Counted from the first letter of the stretch, positions 26,277-35,518 are shown. The stretch is 51,153 nt of DNA from Eggerthellaceae bacterium (GCA_009782605.1 WRIR01000017.1:1-51153); one strand, 5' to 3'. Translations and numbers: made by a program. Notes: a model not told the origin generated them from the sequence alone.

Positions 26277-27272
26277 TCATGTGGCAAAGGCGGTTGCCCC
26301 TTCTTCGCTGTTGAGAATTTCTGCAGAACGCATTTCCGCATTTGTTCCGATCACCTGCTCGACATACGCTAAGAAACGGGCGGTGTCCTCGCTCTTGAAA
26401 ACCCCGAAGCACTTTTTTCCTAGATCCTTCAACGATGCTCCAAAGATGTATATCTCATTGTCAGCCATGATGAAGCGGTCATGGAAATCCTTGCTTACTA
26501 TGATCTCGATGCTGCCGTACTGTTTCTCGAACATGCTAACCGCAGTATTGGGGATGCGAGAAGCCGTGTCGGCAATAATCGTAACCCTGACGTCCTCTGC
26601 CTTGTCGGTAAGCAAATCCAGCACAGAGCCGTCTGCGTAATTGTCGATAACGATAATGCGGGATTTTGCCTGCCCAATGATATCGCGCACCAGCCGATGG
26701 GCGTCGTAGAACTGCCCCTTGTAGAAAATGTTTTGCTTGATAACTTCTGGCTGTGCCAGGAAGGCGAACACCTCATCGAGCTTGTGGTCATGTTCCAGCA
26801 GCTTGGTGTTTATGTGTGCAAGGTTGGCAAATATGTCGGCATTGGCAGCTAGGAGTTTTCTCATCTCGACAAAGGCATTCATGATGCCGATGCTGACATC
26901 TATGGCGGTGTCATTTTTCAACAACCCTGAAAGCATGCCTATTCCTTGCTCGGTGTACGCATAGGGAAGTTTTCTGCGACCTCCATGGCTTTCTAAACTT
27001 GAAGTCACAATTTGTGACTTCAAGTTTGATGCGGTCACAAATTGCGACCTCAAGATTCCATCCATCTCTTCATGTGTTAACTGAAAGCGAAAATCTGGTG
27101 GAAACCGCCTGATGTTGCGACTAGCGGTCTGATTGATGGCTTTCGTTTCATATCCATACAGCCGCGCTACGTCACTATCCAGCAATACCTGCCTGCCTCG
27201 CGCGGTAAAAATGAGGTCTTTGATATTTCCGATAGCTTCAGCTGAAGCAATGTCTTTGGTATTGTTTTCCAT
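26277..27272 (-). CDS. ORF6N-domain DNA-binding protein with phospholipase-D-like C-terminus
   Basis: The 331-residue protein has an N-terminal ORF6N (KilA-N-related) domain at about 10-120, with the signatures VLLDSDVARLYGYETKAINQ, NIRRFPPDFRFQLT and LPYAYTEQGIGMLSGLL. A central helical linker (about 130-200) precedes a C-terminal domain resembling one half of a phospholipase-D fold, with IVIDNYADGSVLDLL and HDRFIMAD (HxRx4D) followed by YIFGASLKDLGKK. ORF6N proteins are common in phages and mobile islands as antirepressors or regulators. GGGAGGAG precedes the ATG. Base composition is lower in GC than neighbouring housekeeping genes, suggesting transfer. Function is not known experimentally for this architecture. 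Confidence 0.82.
   Translation of the reverse strand: MENNTKDIASAEAIGNIKDLIFTARGRQVLLDSDVARLYGYETKAINQTASRNIRRFPPDFRFQLTHEEMDGILRSQFVTASNLKSQIVTSSLESHGGRRKLPYAYTEQGIGMLSGLLKNDTAIDVSIGIMNAFVEMRKLLAANADIFANLAHINTKLLEHDHKLDEVFAFLAQPEVIKQNIFYKGQFYDAHRLVRDIIGQAKSRIIVIDNYADGSVLDLLTDKAEDVRVTIIADTASRIPNTAVSMFEKQYGSIEIIVSKDFHDRFIMADNEIYIFGASLKDLGKKCFGVFKSEDTARFLAYVEQVIGTNAEMRSAEILNSEEGATAFAT
26996..27026. repeat. Perfect 15-bp inverted repeat within the ORF6N gene
   Basis: AACTTGAAGTCACAA, one base, then TTGTGACTTCAAGTT. It codes part of the SQFVTASNLKSQIVTSS segment, where a degenerate third copy (GGTCACAAATTGCGACC) follows. The repeated SQxVT peptides come from these DNA repeats. Confidence 0.85.
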
Positions 27273-27645
27273 CGGTGCTACTCCTCCCAACCGCAAAGCA
27301 GGTTACTGCGACCAACAAGACAGGCTATTCGCAGGTTGTTTCAGAATGTGTGGGATATACTCAGGGCGCACAACTGCCCCAACATTGACTACCCATATAA
27401 TACCACGTCTCGAAACTATATACAAACATTTGTTTGTATATATGAAGAACGAAATAGTGCAGCAGCTAGGCAAAAAATGTAGTTGAGTATCGAGCGCAAA
27501 CGACGATTTCTCTCTTTTTAATTACAATTCAAGAATCAAAAACTTGTGTGGGAATATGGCCAAAAGTTGCCAAAGGAGCTGGATGATATGTAATGCTGCG
27601 CCGATTAAGCTGTGGTGCGCAAATCGAACGAGTAGGGCATAATTG
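27273..27645. promoter_or_regulatory. AT-rich gap with a 12-bp palindrome at 27417-27442
   Basis: TATATACAAACA and TGTTTGTATATA face each other around TT, a typical operator shape, 145 bases upstream of the ORF6N start. Just after it, ATGAAGAACGAAATAG opens a 14-codon frame (MKNEIVQQLGKKCS) that may be a leftover gene start. Nothing else is recognisable. Confidence 0.45.
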
Positions 27646-27999
27646 TCACACCTCTTTCTTGATGTACCACTGGGTGTTTGCTGCATCTTTGACAGTTGGT
27701 TTTACGTTCGCTACAGTACCCGCTGCAACCTGCTTATAGAACTCACGCCCGAGGCCAAGCCTTAGCCCCTTTGGTATTGAGGCCCATTGCAATCCAAAGA
27801 CGGCCTTGATGTTGAACTTGGTTTCGTCCCTCATCGTTGAAACGGCGTCAAGTAGTTCCTTATACCGGTTTAGGAACTCGCCATCTGCCAGTATTCTGTC
27901 CTTTGCATATTGCGCAATAGAAATGCCTGCATCATTTGCCGCCGCTTCGATTTCAGAGTACTCGGTGTCGGAAAACGATATTTGAACAACCCTGGACAT
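27646..27999 (-). CDS. Ribbon-helix-helix-like protein with DUF1413 C-terminus
   Basis: A 117-residue protein. The first 40 residues (RVVQISFSDTEYSEIEAAAN, then ISIAQYAKDRIL) look like a ribbon-helix-helix DNA-binding motif. The C-terminal part (FNIKAVFGLQWASIPKGLRL, GLGREFYKQVAAG, NTQWYIKKEV) matches the DUF1413 pattern of a short beta/alpha domain. GGAGG lies seven bases before the ATG. Such proteins are usually encoded singly in mobile or accessory DNA, and this one sits in an AT-rich stretch. Two AATAG(N4)CTA sequences just upstream could be its operator. Cellular role unknown; self-regulation is inference. Confidence 0.75.
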   Translation of the reverse strand: MSRVVQISFSDTEYSEIEAAANDAGISIAQYAKDRILADGEFLNRYKELLDAVSTMRDETKFNIKAVFGLQWASIPKGLRLGLGREFYKQVAAGTVANVKPTVKDAANTQWYIKKEV

Positions 28000-28020
28000 A
28001 ACAAAACCTCCATTTTTTAT

Positions 28021-28091
28021 AATAGTATCCTATTTGTTTTTATTATAAATCAGAAAAAAGCATTCTGTCAACCGATTTTAATAGTATTCTA
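28021..28091. promoter_or_regulatory. Two operator-like copies upstream of the DUF1413 gene
   Basis: AATAGTATCCTATT at 28021-28034 and AATAGTATTCTA at 28080-28091 share AATAG-N4-CTA and lie 59 bases apart in the AT-rich promoter region. Paired short repeats of this kind are typical for ribbon-helix-helix regulators. Confidence 0.4.
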
Positions 28092-28228
28092 CATATTCTT
28101 TGTAAGAATAGATTCTGCTTTTTCATCTGCTCATACCGAAAGGCACTTTTATTCTACAAAGCTTGCACCAAGTGCCCGGGGCTTTCTTCTTGCGCGCCCT
28201 AGTTGCTTTTTGTTTATTGTAATGAGAT

Positions 28229-28252
28229 AATTACTCATCATAATGAGTAATT
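28229..28252. promoter_or_regulatory. Operator-like palindrome before the ATPase gene
   Basis: AATTACTCAT and ATGAGTAATT form a perfect 10-bp inverted repeat around CATA, with a third TAATGAG half-site just to the left. It ends 22 bases before the ATPase ATG. Confidence 0.45.
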
Positions 28253-28274
28253 TGTAATTGCCCGGAGAACACTG

Positions 28275-29834
28275 ATGGCATTTCAACGCAAACTGGTCTC
28301 GCAGCTCGTCCAACGGCTGCGAGAACCCCGCAAATTTATCCAAATCGTCGTTGGCCCGCGTCAAACAGGAAAAACCACGGCGGTCACCCAGGCACTCGAA
28401 AGCGTGTCTGCCTCGATACATTTTGTCAGCGCCGACGATCCTATGAACACCTCACAAAACTGGCTGAGGAACGAATGGGAAAGGGCCCGCATTCTGAGCG
28501 ACAAAACAGACGGGAAAGCCATCCTCATCATAGACGCGATTCAAAAGATCAACCAATGGTCGTCCCTTGTCAAGCTCTTGTGGGACGAGGACACGCACTA
28601 CAAAACTCCGCTAAAGGTTGTTTTGACCGGCTCGTCCTCCCTTTTGCTTCAAAAAGGCATGTCCGAATCCCTTATGGGGCGCTTTGAGATACTGTATTCT
28701 CCTCATTGGAGCTTCCAGGAATGCTCGGATGCCTTTGGATACACTCTTGAGGATTTTCTCTATTTTGGCGGGTACCCGGGTGCTGCAGGGTGGCGGGACG
28801 ATATCGAGCGGTGGATGCGCTATATGAGCGCCTCGATTGTTGAGCCGACAATAATGCAGGACGTCTTGCAGATGGAAGAGGTCCGAAAGCCTGCACTTAT
28901 GCGCGCACTCTTCTATATGGGCGCAGCTTATTCCGCACAAGAGCTGTCCTACGTCAAGCTGTTGGGCCAGCTGCAAGACGCGGGCAACACGGTTACCCTG
29001 GCTCATTACCTGGAATTGCTGGATCATGCCGGCATGCTGTGCGGGCTCGGGAAATTCACGTTCGAGAAGGTGCGCCAACGTAAGAGCTCCCCCCGCTTTA
29101 TGGTCTATGATACTTCGCTTATGGTGCTGGCGGCCGACGTTAAACCTTCTCAAGCTGTCGAGGATGCCCCTTTTCGCGGCCACCTTGTAGAGAGTGCCGT
29201 TGGGGCATATCTTCTTGCCCGGTCGCGGGAAGAGGGGTTTGAGGTCTATTATTGGCGCGACCGCAACCAAGAGGTTGACTTCGTGCTGAAAAAGGGTACG
29301 TCGATTACTGCGCTTGAGGTGAAAAGCGGACGTATCAAAGGAACGGGCGGCAGCCTTGCCTTCCTTAAGCGCCATCCGCAGGCCTTGTGCTACGTGGTGG
29401 GGAGCAAGACTTGCTCGCTAGAGGATTTCTTGCTTGGCAGGATCAAGCTGTTCAAACTGACCGAAAAAACAGTGGACATGTCCCCGGTTACAGCCTCGGA
29501 AATCATTGTTGCGTTTGAGGGCTACATAAGCGATCGGGCAGCTTCTGGCGTGCTTCTCGCCCAGGTTGTGAGCGAGGTTTCTTTCAATGACCGCATGGTG
29601 CGCATCGTCTTCGACCCTGTCAGCAAGGGCATCGACGCCGAAGTCTTTGAGAGCATGAGTCCCTTCCCCAACCTTGCTGAGTTTGCCGGCGTACCGATTG
29701 CGTTTGACGACAGCTTGGGAGAACGGCTGCGGCCGGAAATCGACGGCGTGGAGACCTTTCTCGCAGACGGCAGAAACCTCGGCACCCTCACAACAGCAGA
29801 GCTGCACTACATGGGAACCCTCGAAGGGTCGTAG
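28275..29834 (+). CDS. AAA-type ATPase with DUF4143 nuclease-like domain and extra C-terminal domain
   Basis: The 519-residue protein has a P-loop at 27-34 (GPRQTGKT), a Walker B strand ILIIDAIQKI near 83-92, the LTGSSSLLLQ sensor, and a C-terminal DUF4143 domain with the PD-(D/E)xK-like residues in NQEVDFVLKK and ALEVKSGR. In this family Walker B normally reads DE; here it is Asp-Ala, a single base change from GAG to GCG, so hydrolysis may be impaired. About 110 residues after residue 395 (DMSPVTASEIIVAFEG onward) are not part of the usual architecture and were not recognised. GGAGA precedes the ATG. These ATPases are widespread in anaerobes and poorly understood. Confidence 0.82.
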   Translation: MAFQRKLVSQLVQRLREPRKFIQIVVGPRQTGKTTAVTQALESVSASIHFVSADDPMNTSQNWLRNEWERARILSDKTDGKAILIIDAIQKINQWSSLVKLLWDEDTHYKTPLKVVLTGSSSLLLQKGMSESLMGRFEILYSPHWSFQECSDAFGYTLEDFLYFGGYPGAAGWRDDIERWMRYMSASIVEPTIMQDVLQMEEVRKPALMRALFYMGAAYSAQELSYVKLLGQLQDAGNTVTLAHYLELLDHAGMLCGLGKFTFEKVRQRKSSPRFMVYDTSLMVLAADVKPSQAVEDAPFRGHLVESAVGAYLLARSREEGFEVYYWRDRNQEVDFVLKKGTSITALEVKSGRIKGTGGSLAFLKRHPQALCYVVGSKTCSLEDFLLGRIKLFKLTEKTVDMSPVTASEIIVAFEGYISDRAASGVLLAQVVSEVSFNDRMVRIVFDPVSKGIDAEVFESMSPFPNLAEFAGVPIAFDDSLGERLRPEIDGVETFLADGRNLGTLTTAELHYMGTLEGS

Positions 29835-29860
29835 GAGAAGCAAAAAGATAGGAGGCGGCG

Positions 29861-30364
29861 GTGAAAAGTATTCTCGTAGCATACGCGTCGAAGTCGGGGA
29901 CGGCAAAAGAGGCTGCGGGGAAAATCGCTGCTGTGCTGCCGAACGCTGAGCTGATAGACCTTGCGGACGTTTCCAGCACGGCCCGCGCCGCCAAAACCCC
30001 CCTGCACGAAAACTACTGCGCTGCCATCATCGGCGGTGGAGTGCGCGTAGGGTTGGTTCACGGAGAAACCAAGCGCTTTATTGATGCTCGCAAAGAAGAA
30101 CTGGAAACCTTACCCTCTGCCTACTTTATCACCAACTGCTTTCCAGAAAGCGTCGATGAAATTATCGGTAAGATGCTTCCCGCCAGCCTCAAAGACAGCG
30201 CCCTTTTTGTCGGCACACTTGGTGGTCGCTTGGACATCAACAGCCTACGGGGGCTTGATAAGGTAATTGCGAAAATGGTGAGCAAGGCAGTTGGTGAACA
30301 GAAGCCTGTTTTCAGCGAACTCGACGAGCACGCTATCCAGACCCTCGTCTCGAAGTTTCTCTAG
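29861..30364 (+). CDS. Flavodoxin-domain protein (HemG-like)
   Basis: A 167-residue protein with a flavodoxin fold: an N-terminal FMN phosphate loop in ILVAYASKSGTAKEAA, a central strand with AAIIGGGVRVG, and LFVGTLGGRLDI. The pattern resembles flavodoxin-like protoporphyrinogen oxidase HemG and related FMN proteins, which move electrons in the cytoplasm. No haem biosynthesis genes are nearby, so the partner is unknown. The start is GTG with GGAGG immediately upstream. It follows the ATPase gene by 26 bases and could be co-transcribed with it. The 3' side is convergent with the DUF4173 gene. Confidence 0.82.
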   Translation: MKSILVAYASKSGTAKEAAGKIAAVLPNAELIDLADVSSTARAAKTPLHENYCAAIIGGGVRVGLVHGETKRFIDARKEELETLPSAYFITNCFPESVDEIIGKMLPASLKDSALFVGTLGGRLDINSLRGLDKVIAKMVSKAVGEQKPVFSELDEHAIQTLVSKFL

Positions 30365-30432
30365 AACGACACAGGCATGAACAAGCCTATGGCAGTGCTT
30401 GCAATGCGGAATGTGAAGGGCTTCTCTCCCAC

Positions 30433-32136
30433 CTAACTGCTGTCGGAGCCGAGCCTTCCGTAGCTGTAGCACCATTTGTACCAGGGGGCTATCTCGGCGC
30501 TGCCTCGGTAGGCGGCCTTCCAGTTTGCCACCTCGTCCGCATAGGAGGGCTTATGGGCGGCAAGCCGCTCCAAAGCAGGCAAGGCGTCCGGCGAAAGGCC
30601 CGCAAGGTAGCCGACGTCGATCCGCTCGATGCTTCCCGCAAGGTAGCCCCCCACGTTGTACTCGGCGATGCGCGCATCGATGTTCAGATAGTTGAAGGCG
30701 ATCCACAGGCCCAGCGCGGCAACGAAGAACACACGGAAGAACGAGAAATCCTCCTTGAACACCTTGAGCACGGCGGCGGCAAGGCAAACCGCGACAAACG
30801 CCATCCCCAGCAAGGTCAAGGCCCGCAGCAGGGAAAGCCCGAACTCCCCGATATACAGGCCCATGCGCCAATAGGCAGACACGAGGGTAACGAAAGTGCA
30901 GCCGACCAAGACGAGCTCGGCGGCAACAAGGACGACTTTCAAGGCGCGCACGGCGGGGGCAAAGCGAACCGCGGCAAGCACAAGGGCAAGGTTGATAAAC
31001 GCGACGGCAACCAGCTCAAAGAACCCGGAACGGGCGTACTGGGCATACCCGCCGCTTATCTCCAGCCCTCCCGCGCCGCCGAAGAGGTAGGCGAACTGGA
31101 CGGCGACGAACACGACAAAGACGGCATCGACTATGACAAGGGCGGTCGCAAAGGGCAGCGCGGCAGCCCCCTGCCCCACCCCTCTACTCGCCGCAACAGC
31201 ATCCTCGGCGCCCCAGCCGTCATCGGCGCCCTGGCCTCCGCCGCCATCAGCACCACCCGCGCCGTCAGCGCAGCCGATGCCGCCCGCAGCGCCCGGCCCG
31301 CCCGAAACGCACGCGGCACCGGCATCAGCCCCCGGGAACACCGGCGGCCCGGACAGCGGCCCGAAGCGGTTCCCCTCCTGGAGGTATGCCGCCAAAAGCA
31401 GCGAGAACAGAAAGGGGAATGCGAGAAAAGCCCTCGCCGCCTTCCAGGCGCCCTCAAGCGAACTTATGCCTTGAAACCAGGCGGCAAAAGAAGAAAGGTA
31501 GCCCCTGAACACGACATCTGCCGAAGCGAGCAGCGGCACAATGACCACAAGCAGCGCACCAGCGGCCACAAGCCCGATAACAACTCCCTTGAACTCCCCC
31601 CTGCCCCTGAAAGGAAGGCTCCGCAGCGCCTTGAAGGGCTTGGTTACATGGCGAAACAAGGAGGCCGTGAAGAAGCCGACTGCCTCGATGACCGTTGTCA
31701 GGCGGCACCACGTGCGCGCGCCGAACCCTGAGAGCAGGAAGTAGGCAACCACGCACAGCCCAAGGAGGATGAAACAGTTCGCCATCCGCAAGAAGCCGTT
31801 CGCAAACACCGCCGGGACAAGCGCGAGCACCCCGATGGCAACCAGCAGGACGATACGCGAAGGCGTGATGCAAGCGCTCCTGCCCAGCATGGCTGCAAGG
31901 GCAGCAAAGCAGGCAAACACGAGCACGGTGATCCCTATGCCGGGAAGCGACGGGCCGCCCCGGAGCAGGGCCTCGAAGCTGAACATCGAAAACCACAGCA
32001 CCGCCACCGCAAGGGCAAGGGCGACACCGATCCACTCCCGTGCCGCAAACACCCTTGCTGGCGGCTTTTGACAAGGCTTTGCCGGGGGCTCGGGCATCTC
32101 GGCGCCCAGCCCTGAGTTCTCACAGGTATGCAGCAT
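30433..32136 (-). CDS. DUF4173/DUF4153-type multispanning membrane protein
   Basis: The 567-residue protein has many hydrophobic helices (for example around 36-58, 65-85, 95-112, 118-135, 190-210, 340-360, 385-410, 415-440, 455-480). A C-terminal extracytoplasmic-type segment follows with NYLNIDARIAEYNVGGYL and YLAGLSPDALPALERLAAHKP, hallmarks of DUF4153/DUF4173 proteins, whose function is unknown. A long glycine/alanine-rich insert (about 275-325) lies between helices. AAAGGAG inside the end of the XRE gene serves as ribosome binding site, with only three bases between the XRE stop and this ATG, so the genes are coupled. DUF2975, XRE and DUF4173 form one operon. Confidence 0.82.
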   Translation of the reverse strand: MLHTCENSGLGAEMPEPPAKPCQKPPARVFAAREWIGVALALAVAVLWFSMFSFEALLRGGPSLPGIGITVLVFACFAALAAMLGRSACITPSRIVLLVAIGVLALVPAVFANGFLRMANCFILLGLCVVAYFLLSGFGARTWCRLTTVIEAVGFFTASLFRHVTKPFKALRSLPFRGRGEFKGVVIGLVAAGALLVVIVPLLASADVVFRGYLSSFAAWFQGISSLEGAWKAARAFLAFPFLFSLLLAAYLQEGNRFGPLSGPPVFPGADAGAACVSGGPGAAGGIGCADGAGGADGGGGQGADDGWGAEDAVAASRGVGQGAAALPFATALVIVDAVFVVFVAVQFAYLFGGAGGLEISGGYAQYARSGFFELVAVAFINLALVLAAVRFAPAVRALKVVLVAAELVLVGCTFVTLVSAYWRMGLYIGEFGLSLLRALTLLGMAFVAVCLAAAVLKVFKEDFSFFRVFFVAALGLWIAFNYLNIDARIAEYNVGGYLAGSIERIDVGYLAGLSPDALPALERLAAHKPSYADEVANWKAAYRGSAEIAPWYKWCYSYGRLGSDSS

Positions 32137-32139
32137 GGG

Positions 32140-32352
32140 TTACTCTCCTTTGTCGGAATACTCCAGTATGTCTCCCGGCTGGCAGCCAAGCTCCTCGCAT
32201 ATTGCCGCCAGCGTCGAAAAGCGGATCGCCTTCGCCTTGCCGGTCTTCAAGACCGACAGGTTCGCCATAGTCACCCCTACCCGCTCGCTCAGCTCGGTCA
32301 GGCTCATCTTCCGCTTTGCCAACATAACGTCGAGGTTTACCACGATACGCAT
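32140..32352 (-). CDS. XRE/Cro-CI type transcriptional regulator
   Basis: A 70-residue one-domain protein with a helix-turn-helix (MLAKRKMSLTELSERVGVTM and NLSVLKTGKAKAIRFSTLAA) and the common ending CEELGCQPGDILEY. This compact form typically accompanies DUF2975 membrane proteins in Gram-positives. GAGGTG precedes the ATG; the long upstream frame in the same register is a shadow of DUF2975. It ends four bases before the DUF4173 start and follows DUF2975 by eight bases. The palindrome at 32894-32910 is a candidate binding site. Confidence 0.92.
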   Translation of the reverse strand: MRIVVNLDVMLAKRKMSLTELSERVGVTMANLSVLKTGKAKAIRFSTLAAICEELGCQPGDILEYSDKGE

Positions 32353-32360
32353 CTCACACC

Positions 32361-32837
32361 TCAGACCGTCAAGTCGTTCTCGTGCTTTATCTGCGCCGCC
32401 TTCGCGGTGAGGTGGGAAAGGCAGGCGCACACCACCGCCATGACGACCATGATCGCCATGGCCACCGCAAAAGCGAGCATGATGCCCAGGACGGAAAGGC
32501 CCGAGAAGGCGAAGTAGGCAAGCCCGCCAAGCCAAACAAGGATGGTAGCGGCGGAAAGGTAGCTCATCGCCCGAAGGCGTGCCGCATTCCTCTCGGAAAA
32601 GGAGTTGTCGCGGCCGATGTCGCTGAAGATGCCCCAGGCGATGACCGCGAGGAAAACGAGCGGGGCGAGGCCGATCCACGAAAAAGCAAGGAAGGGCCAG
32701 TAGGCGGCAAATACCTGTGGGCCGCCGAGGGAGTCCCCGGCCAGCCTCGGCAGGATAAAGAACATCAGGACAAGGCAGGCAACAATCACTGTCCCGTCGA
32801 TGGCCTTGAGCACGTATGACATCTCTTTTTGCTTCAT
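32361..32837 (-). CDS. DUF2975 membrane protein
   Basis: A 158-residue protein with four predicted membrane helices (about 12-32, 44-68, 93-113, 118-142). A conserved FSDIGRDNSFSERNAARLRA segment between helices two and three is typical for DUF2975. The ending AAQIKHENDLTV directly precedes the XRE gene, the usual pairing of this family. AGGAGG lies before the ATG with a nine-base gap; the longer frame lacks a ribosome binding site. Biochemical function is unknown; an anti-regulator or membrane sensor role with the XRE partner is inferred from constant gene pairing. Confidence 0.85.
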   Translation of the reverse strand: MKQKEMSYVLKAIDGTVIVACLVLMFFILPRLAGDSLGGPQVFAAYWPFLAFSWIGLAPLVFLAVIAWGIFSDIGRDNSFSERNAARLRAMSYLSAATILVWLGGLAYFAFSGLSVLGIMLAFAVAMAIMVVMAVVCACLSHLTAKAAQIKHENDLTV

Positions 32838-32858
32838 CTTCACATACCTCCTGGGGAA

Positions 32859-32886
32859 ATGATACCAGACCCTTACTGATTTGCAA
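32859..32886 (-). promoter_or_regulatory. Promoter of the DUF2975-XRE-DUF4173 operon
   Basis: On the minus strand TTGCAA (32886-32881), a 16-base spacer and TATCAT (32864-32859) make a plausible sigma-A promoter. The AGGAGG ribosome binding site begins at about the predicted start, giving a short leader. Confidence 0.45.
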
Positions 32887-32893
32887 TATATAT

Positions 32894-32910
32894 TTATCGT
32901 TTTTCGATAA
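32894..32910. promoter_or_regulatory. Palindrome TTATCG-N5-CGATAA, candidate XRE operator
   Basis: A perfect 6-bp inverted repeat separated by five T, located just upstream of the -35 box of the DUF2975 operon. On the plus strand seven T follow, so it could alternatively act as a weak terminator, but no rightward gene ends here. Confidence 0.45.
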
Positions 32911-32970
32911 TTTTTTTGGGTGCGGGGTGGAAAAGTGCCGGTAAAGCCCGCCGAGAGCAGAGGGAATTGA

Positions 32971-34422
<1,452 letters not shown>

Positions 34423-34465
34423 GTGCCCGCCCTTCCCCGAACCGGGCTCCCCGAACCGGATTGCC

Positions 34466-34495
34466 GAAGGCCCCAGCGAAGGGGCCTTCTTTTTT
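34466..34495 (+). terminator. gdhA terminator
   Basis: GAAGGCCCC and GGGGCCTTC form a perfect 9-bp stem with a six-base loop, followed directly by TTTTTT, 44 bases after the gdhA stop. Confidence 0.93.
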
Positions 34496-34520
34496 CAAAT
34501 AACACCTGTTCAGGCGCGGA

Positions 34521-34536
34521 TGTTTCACGCGAAACA
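34521..34536. other. parS-like ParB binding site
   Basis: TGTTTCACGCGAAACA differs from the widely conserved bacterial parS consensus TGTTTCACGTGAAACA at one position. It is intergenic, just after the gdhA terminator. Such sites nucleate ParB for chromosome segregation and usually cluster near the replication origin. Confidence 0.65.
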
Positions 34537-34559
34537 CCTGTTTTTACACTATAATAGGG

Positions 34560-35504
34560 TCAGGGGCTGATGACCTTCGCGGAAACCACCTTGTTCGGCG
34601 AGATGAGGATGGCCCCGACCGAGCCGATGTCCGGGGCAGAGACGTAAAAGGTGCCGTTCTTCGTCTCCCCCATGACGAACAGCCCTTCTTCCTGCACGGA
34701 GATGACGATGTCGATCCCCTTGATATCCCTGAGAAGCTCCGTGTCGGGAGCGAGCGCAACGATGAAGTCAACTTCGTGGCGCTTGAAGTAGCTAACCTTC
34801 CGCGCAATCTGGTAGCGGCTCTCATCCTCGGTGACCGCGAAGACCCCGAAGCGCTGGGTGCCGACCTTCCGGATGGTCCCGTCATGGTAGCGCCAGAGGT
34901 TCTCGGTGTCGAGCGGGAGCACCATTGCCTTCTTCTCGCGGTACCGTGCCAGGATTTCAGCAGTATCGACCGGTGCCGCTGCCTTGGGGGGCCGCCGCCT
35001 GTCCTCGGCCTCGCTGCCCGGGATGCCGCCCTCCCGGGGAAGGCCCTTCCCTCCCGGATCGGAGGCATCGGCCTCATCCGCATCCTCCTGCACGTCGGCA
35101 CCCTTCGCCGCGACGCCGTCCTTGTCAGGGGCTTCTTTGTCAGGCGCTTCCTTCTCGGGGGCTTCCTTCTCGGGGGCTTCCTTCTCGGGGGCTTCCTTGT
35201 CGGATGCCGCTTTGTCCAACAGCTCCTTGTCGGGGGCTTCTTTATCAGATGCTGCTTTGTCGGACGGTTCCTTGTCAGGTAATTCCGCGACTTCTTCCGG
35301 GACCGGCTCCAAGAAAGGGTCGATCGTGCCCGGATAGATGATGACCGTGTAGCCCTCCATCGAGCCGGTCGCATCGTCGATGTTCGACGCGGCGACGTTC
35401 CACGAATGCCCCAGGGCAAGGTAGCCGATAAGCCCCCCAAATCCTAGTATGACGAGGCAACAGAAGAAGACCAGTGCTATTTTTTCACGGAATCCTGCTT
35501 GCAT
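34560..35504 (-). CDS. Membrane-anchored repeat-containing protein of unknown function
   Basis: A 314-residue protein with one N-terminal membrane helix (about 10-31), an extracytoplasmic EGYTVIIYPGTIDPF segment, a long low-complexity spacer of DKEAP/EKEAP repeats (about 75-110) and acidic residues, and a C-terminal globular part (about 175-314). The latter has FGVFAVTEDESRYQIA, VDFIVALAPD, GIDIVISVQEEG and NGTFYVSAPDIGSVGAILIS, which recall the later part of a calcineurin-like metallophosphatase domain, but no metal-binding DxH motif is present. It is probably a surface protein with a flexible stalk. A TATAAT box eight bases before the ATG and no ribosome binding site suggest a leaderless transcript. 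Confidence 0.7.
   Translation of the reverse strand: MQAGFREKIALVFFCCLVILGFGGLIGYLALGHSWNVAASNIDDATGSMEGYTVIIYPGTIDPFLEPVPEEVAELPDKEPSDKAASDKEAPDKELLDKAASDKEAPEKEAPEKEAPEKEAPDKEAPDKDGVAAKGADVQEDADEADASDPGGKGLPREGGIPGSEAEDRRRPPKAAAPVDTAEILARYREKKAMVLPLDTENLWRYHDGTIRKVGTQRFGVFAVTEDESRYQIARKVSYFKRHEVDFIVALAPDTELLRDIKGIDIVISVQEEGLFVMGETKNGTFYVSAPDIGSVGAILISPNKVVSAKVISP
35121..35280 (-). repeat. 15-bp tandem repeats coding DKEAP/EKEAP
   Basis: About ten degenerate copies of GGCTTCCTT(C/G)TCGGG in the plus orientation. The central ones (35145-35205) are nearly identical. They encode the stalk-like spacer of the membrane-anchored protein. Confidence 0.85.
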
Positions 35505-35512
35505 AACCCTGT

Positions 35513-35518
35513 ATTATA
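35513..35518 (-). promoter_or_regulatory. TATAAT box, probable leaderless transcript
   Basis: A perfect TATAAT on the minus strand ends eight bases before the ATG at 35504. No Shine-Dalgarno sequence lies between, only ACAGGGTT. Confidence 0.45.

Noticed and set aside
32894-32910. Rightward terminator formed by the TTATCG/CGATAA hairpin and T-run
   Set aside because: No plus-strand gene ends before it; its place at a leftward promoter fits an operator better.
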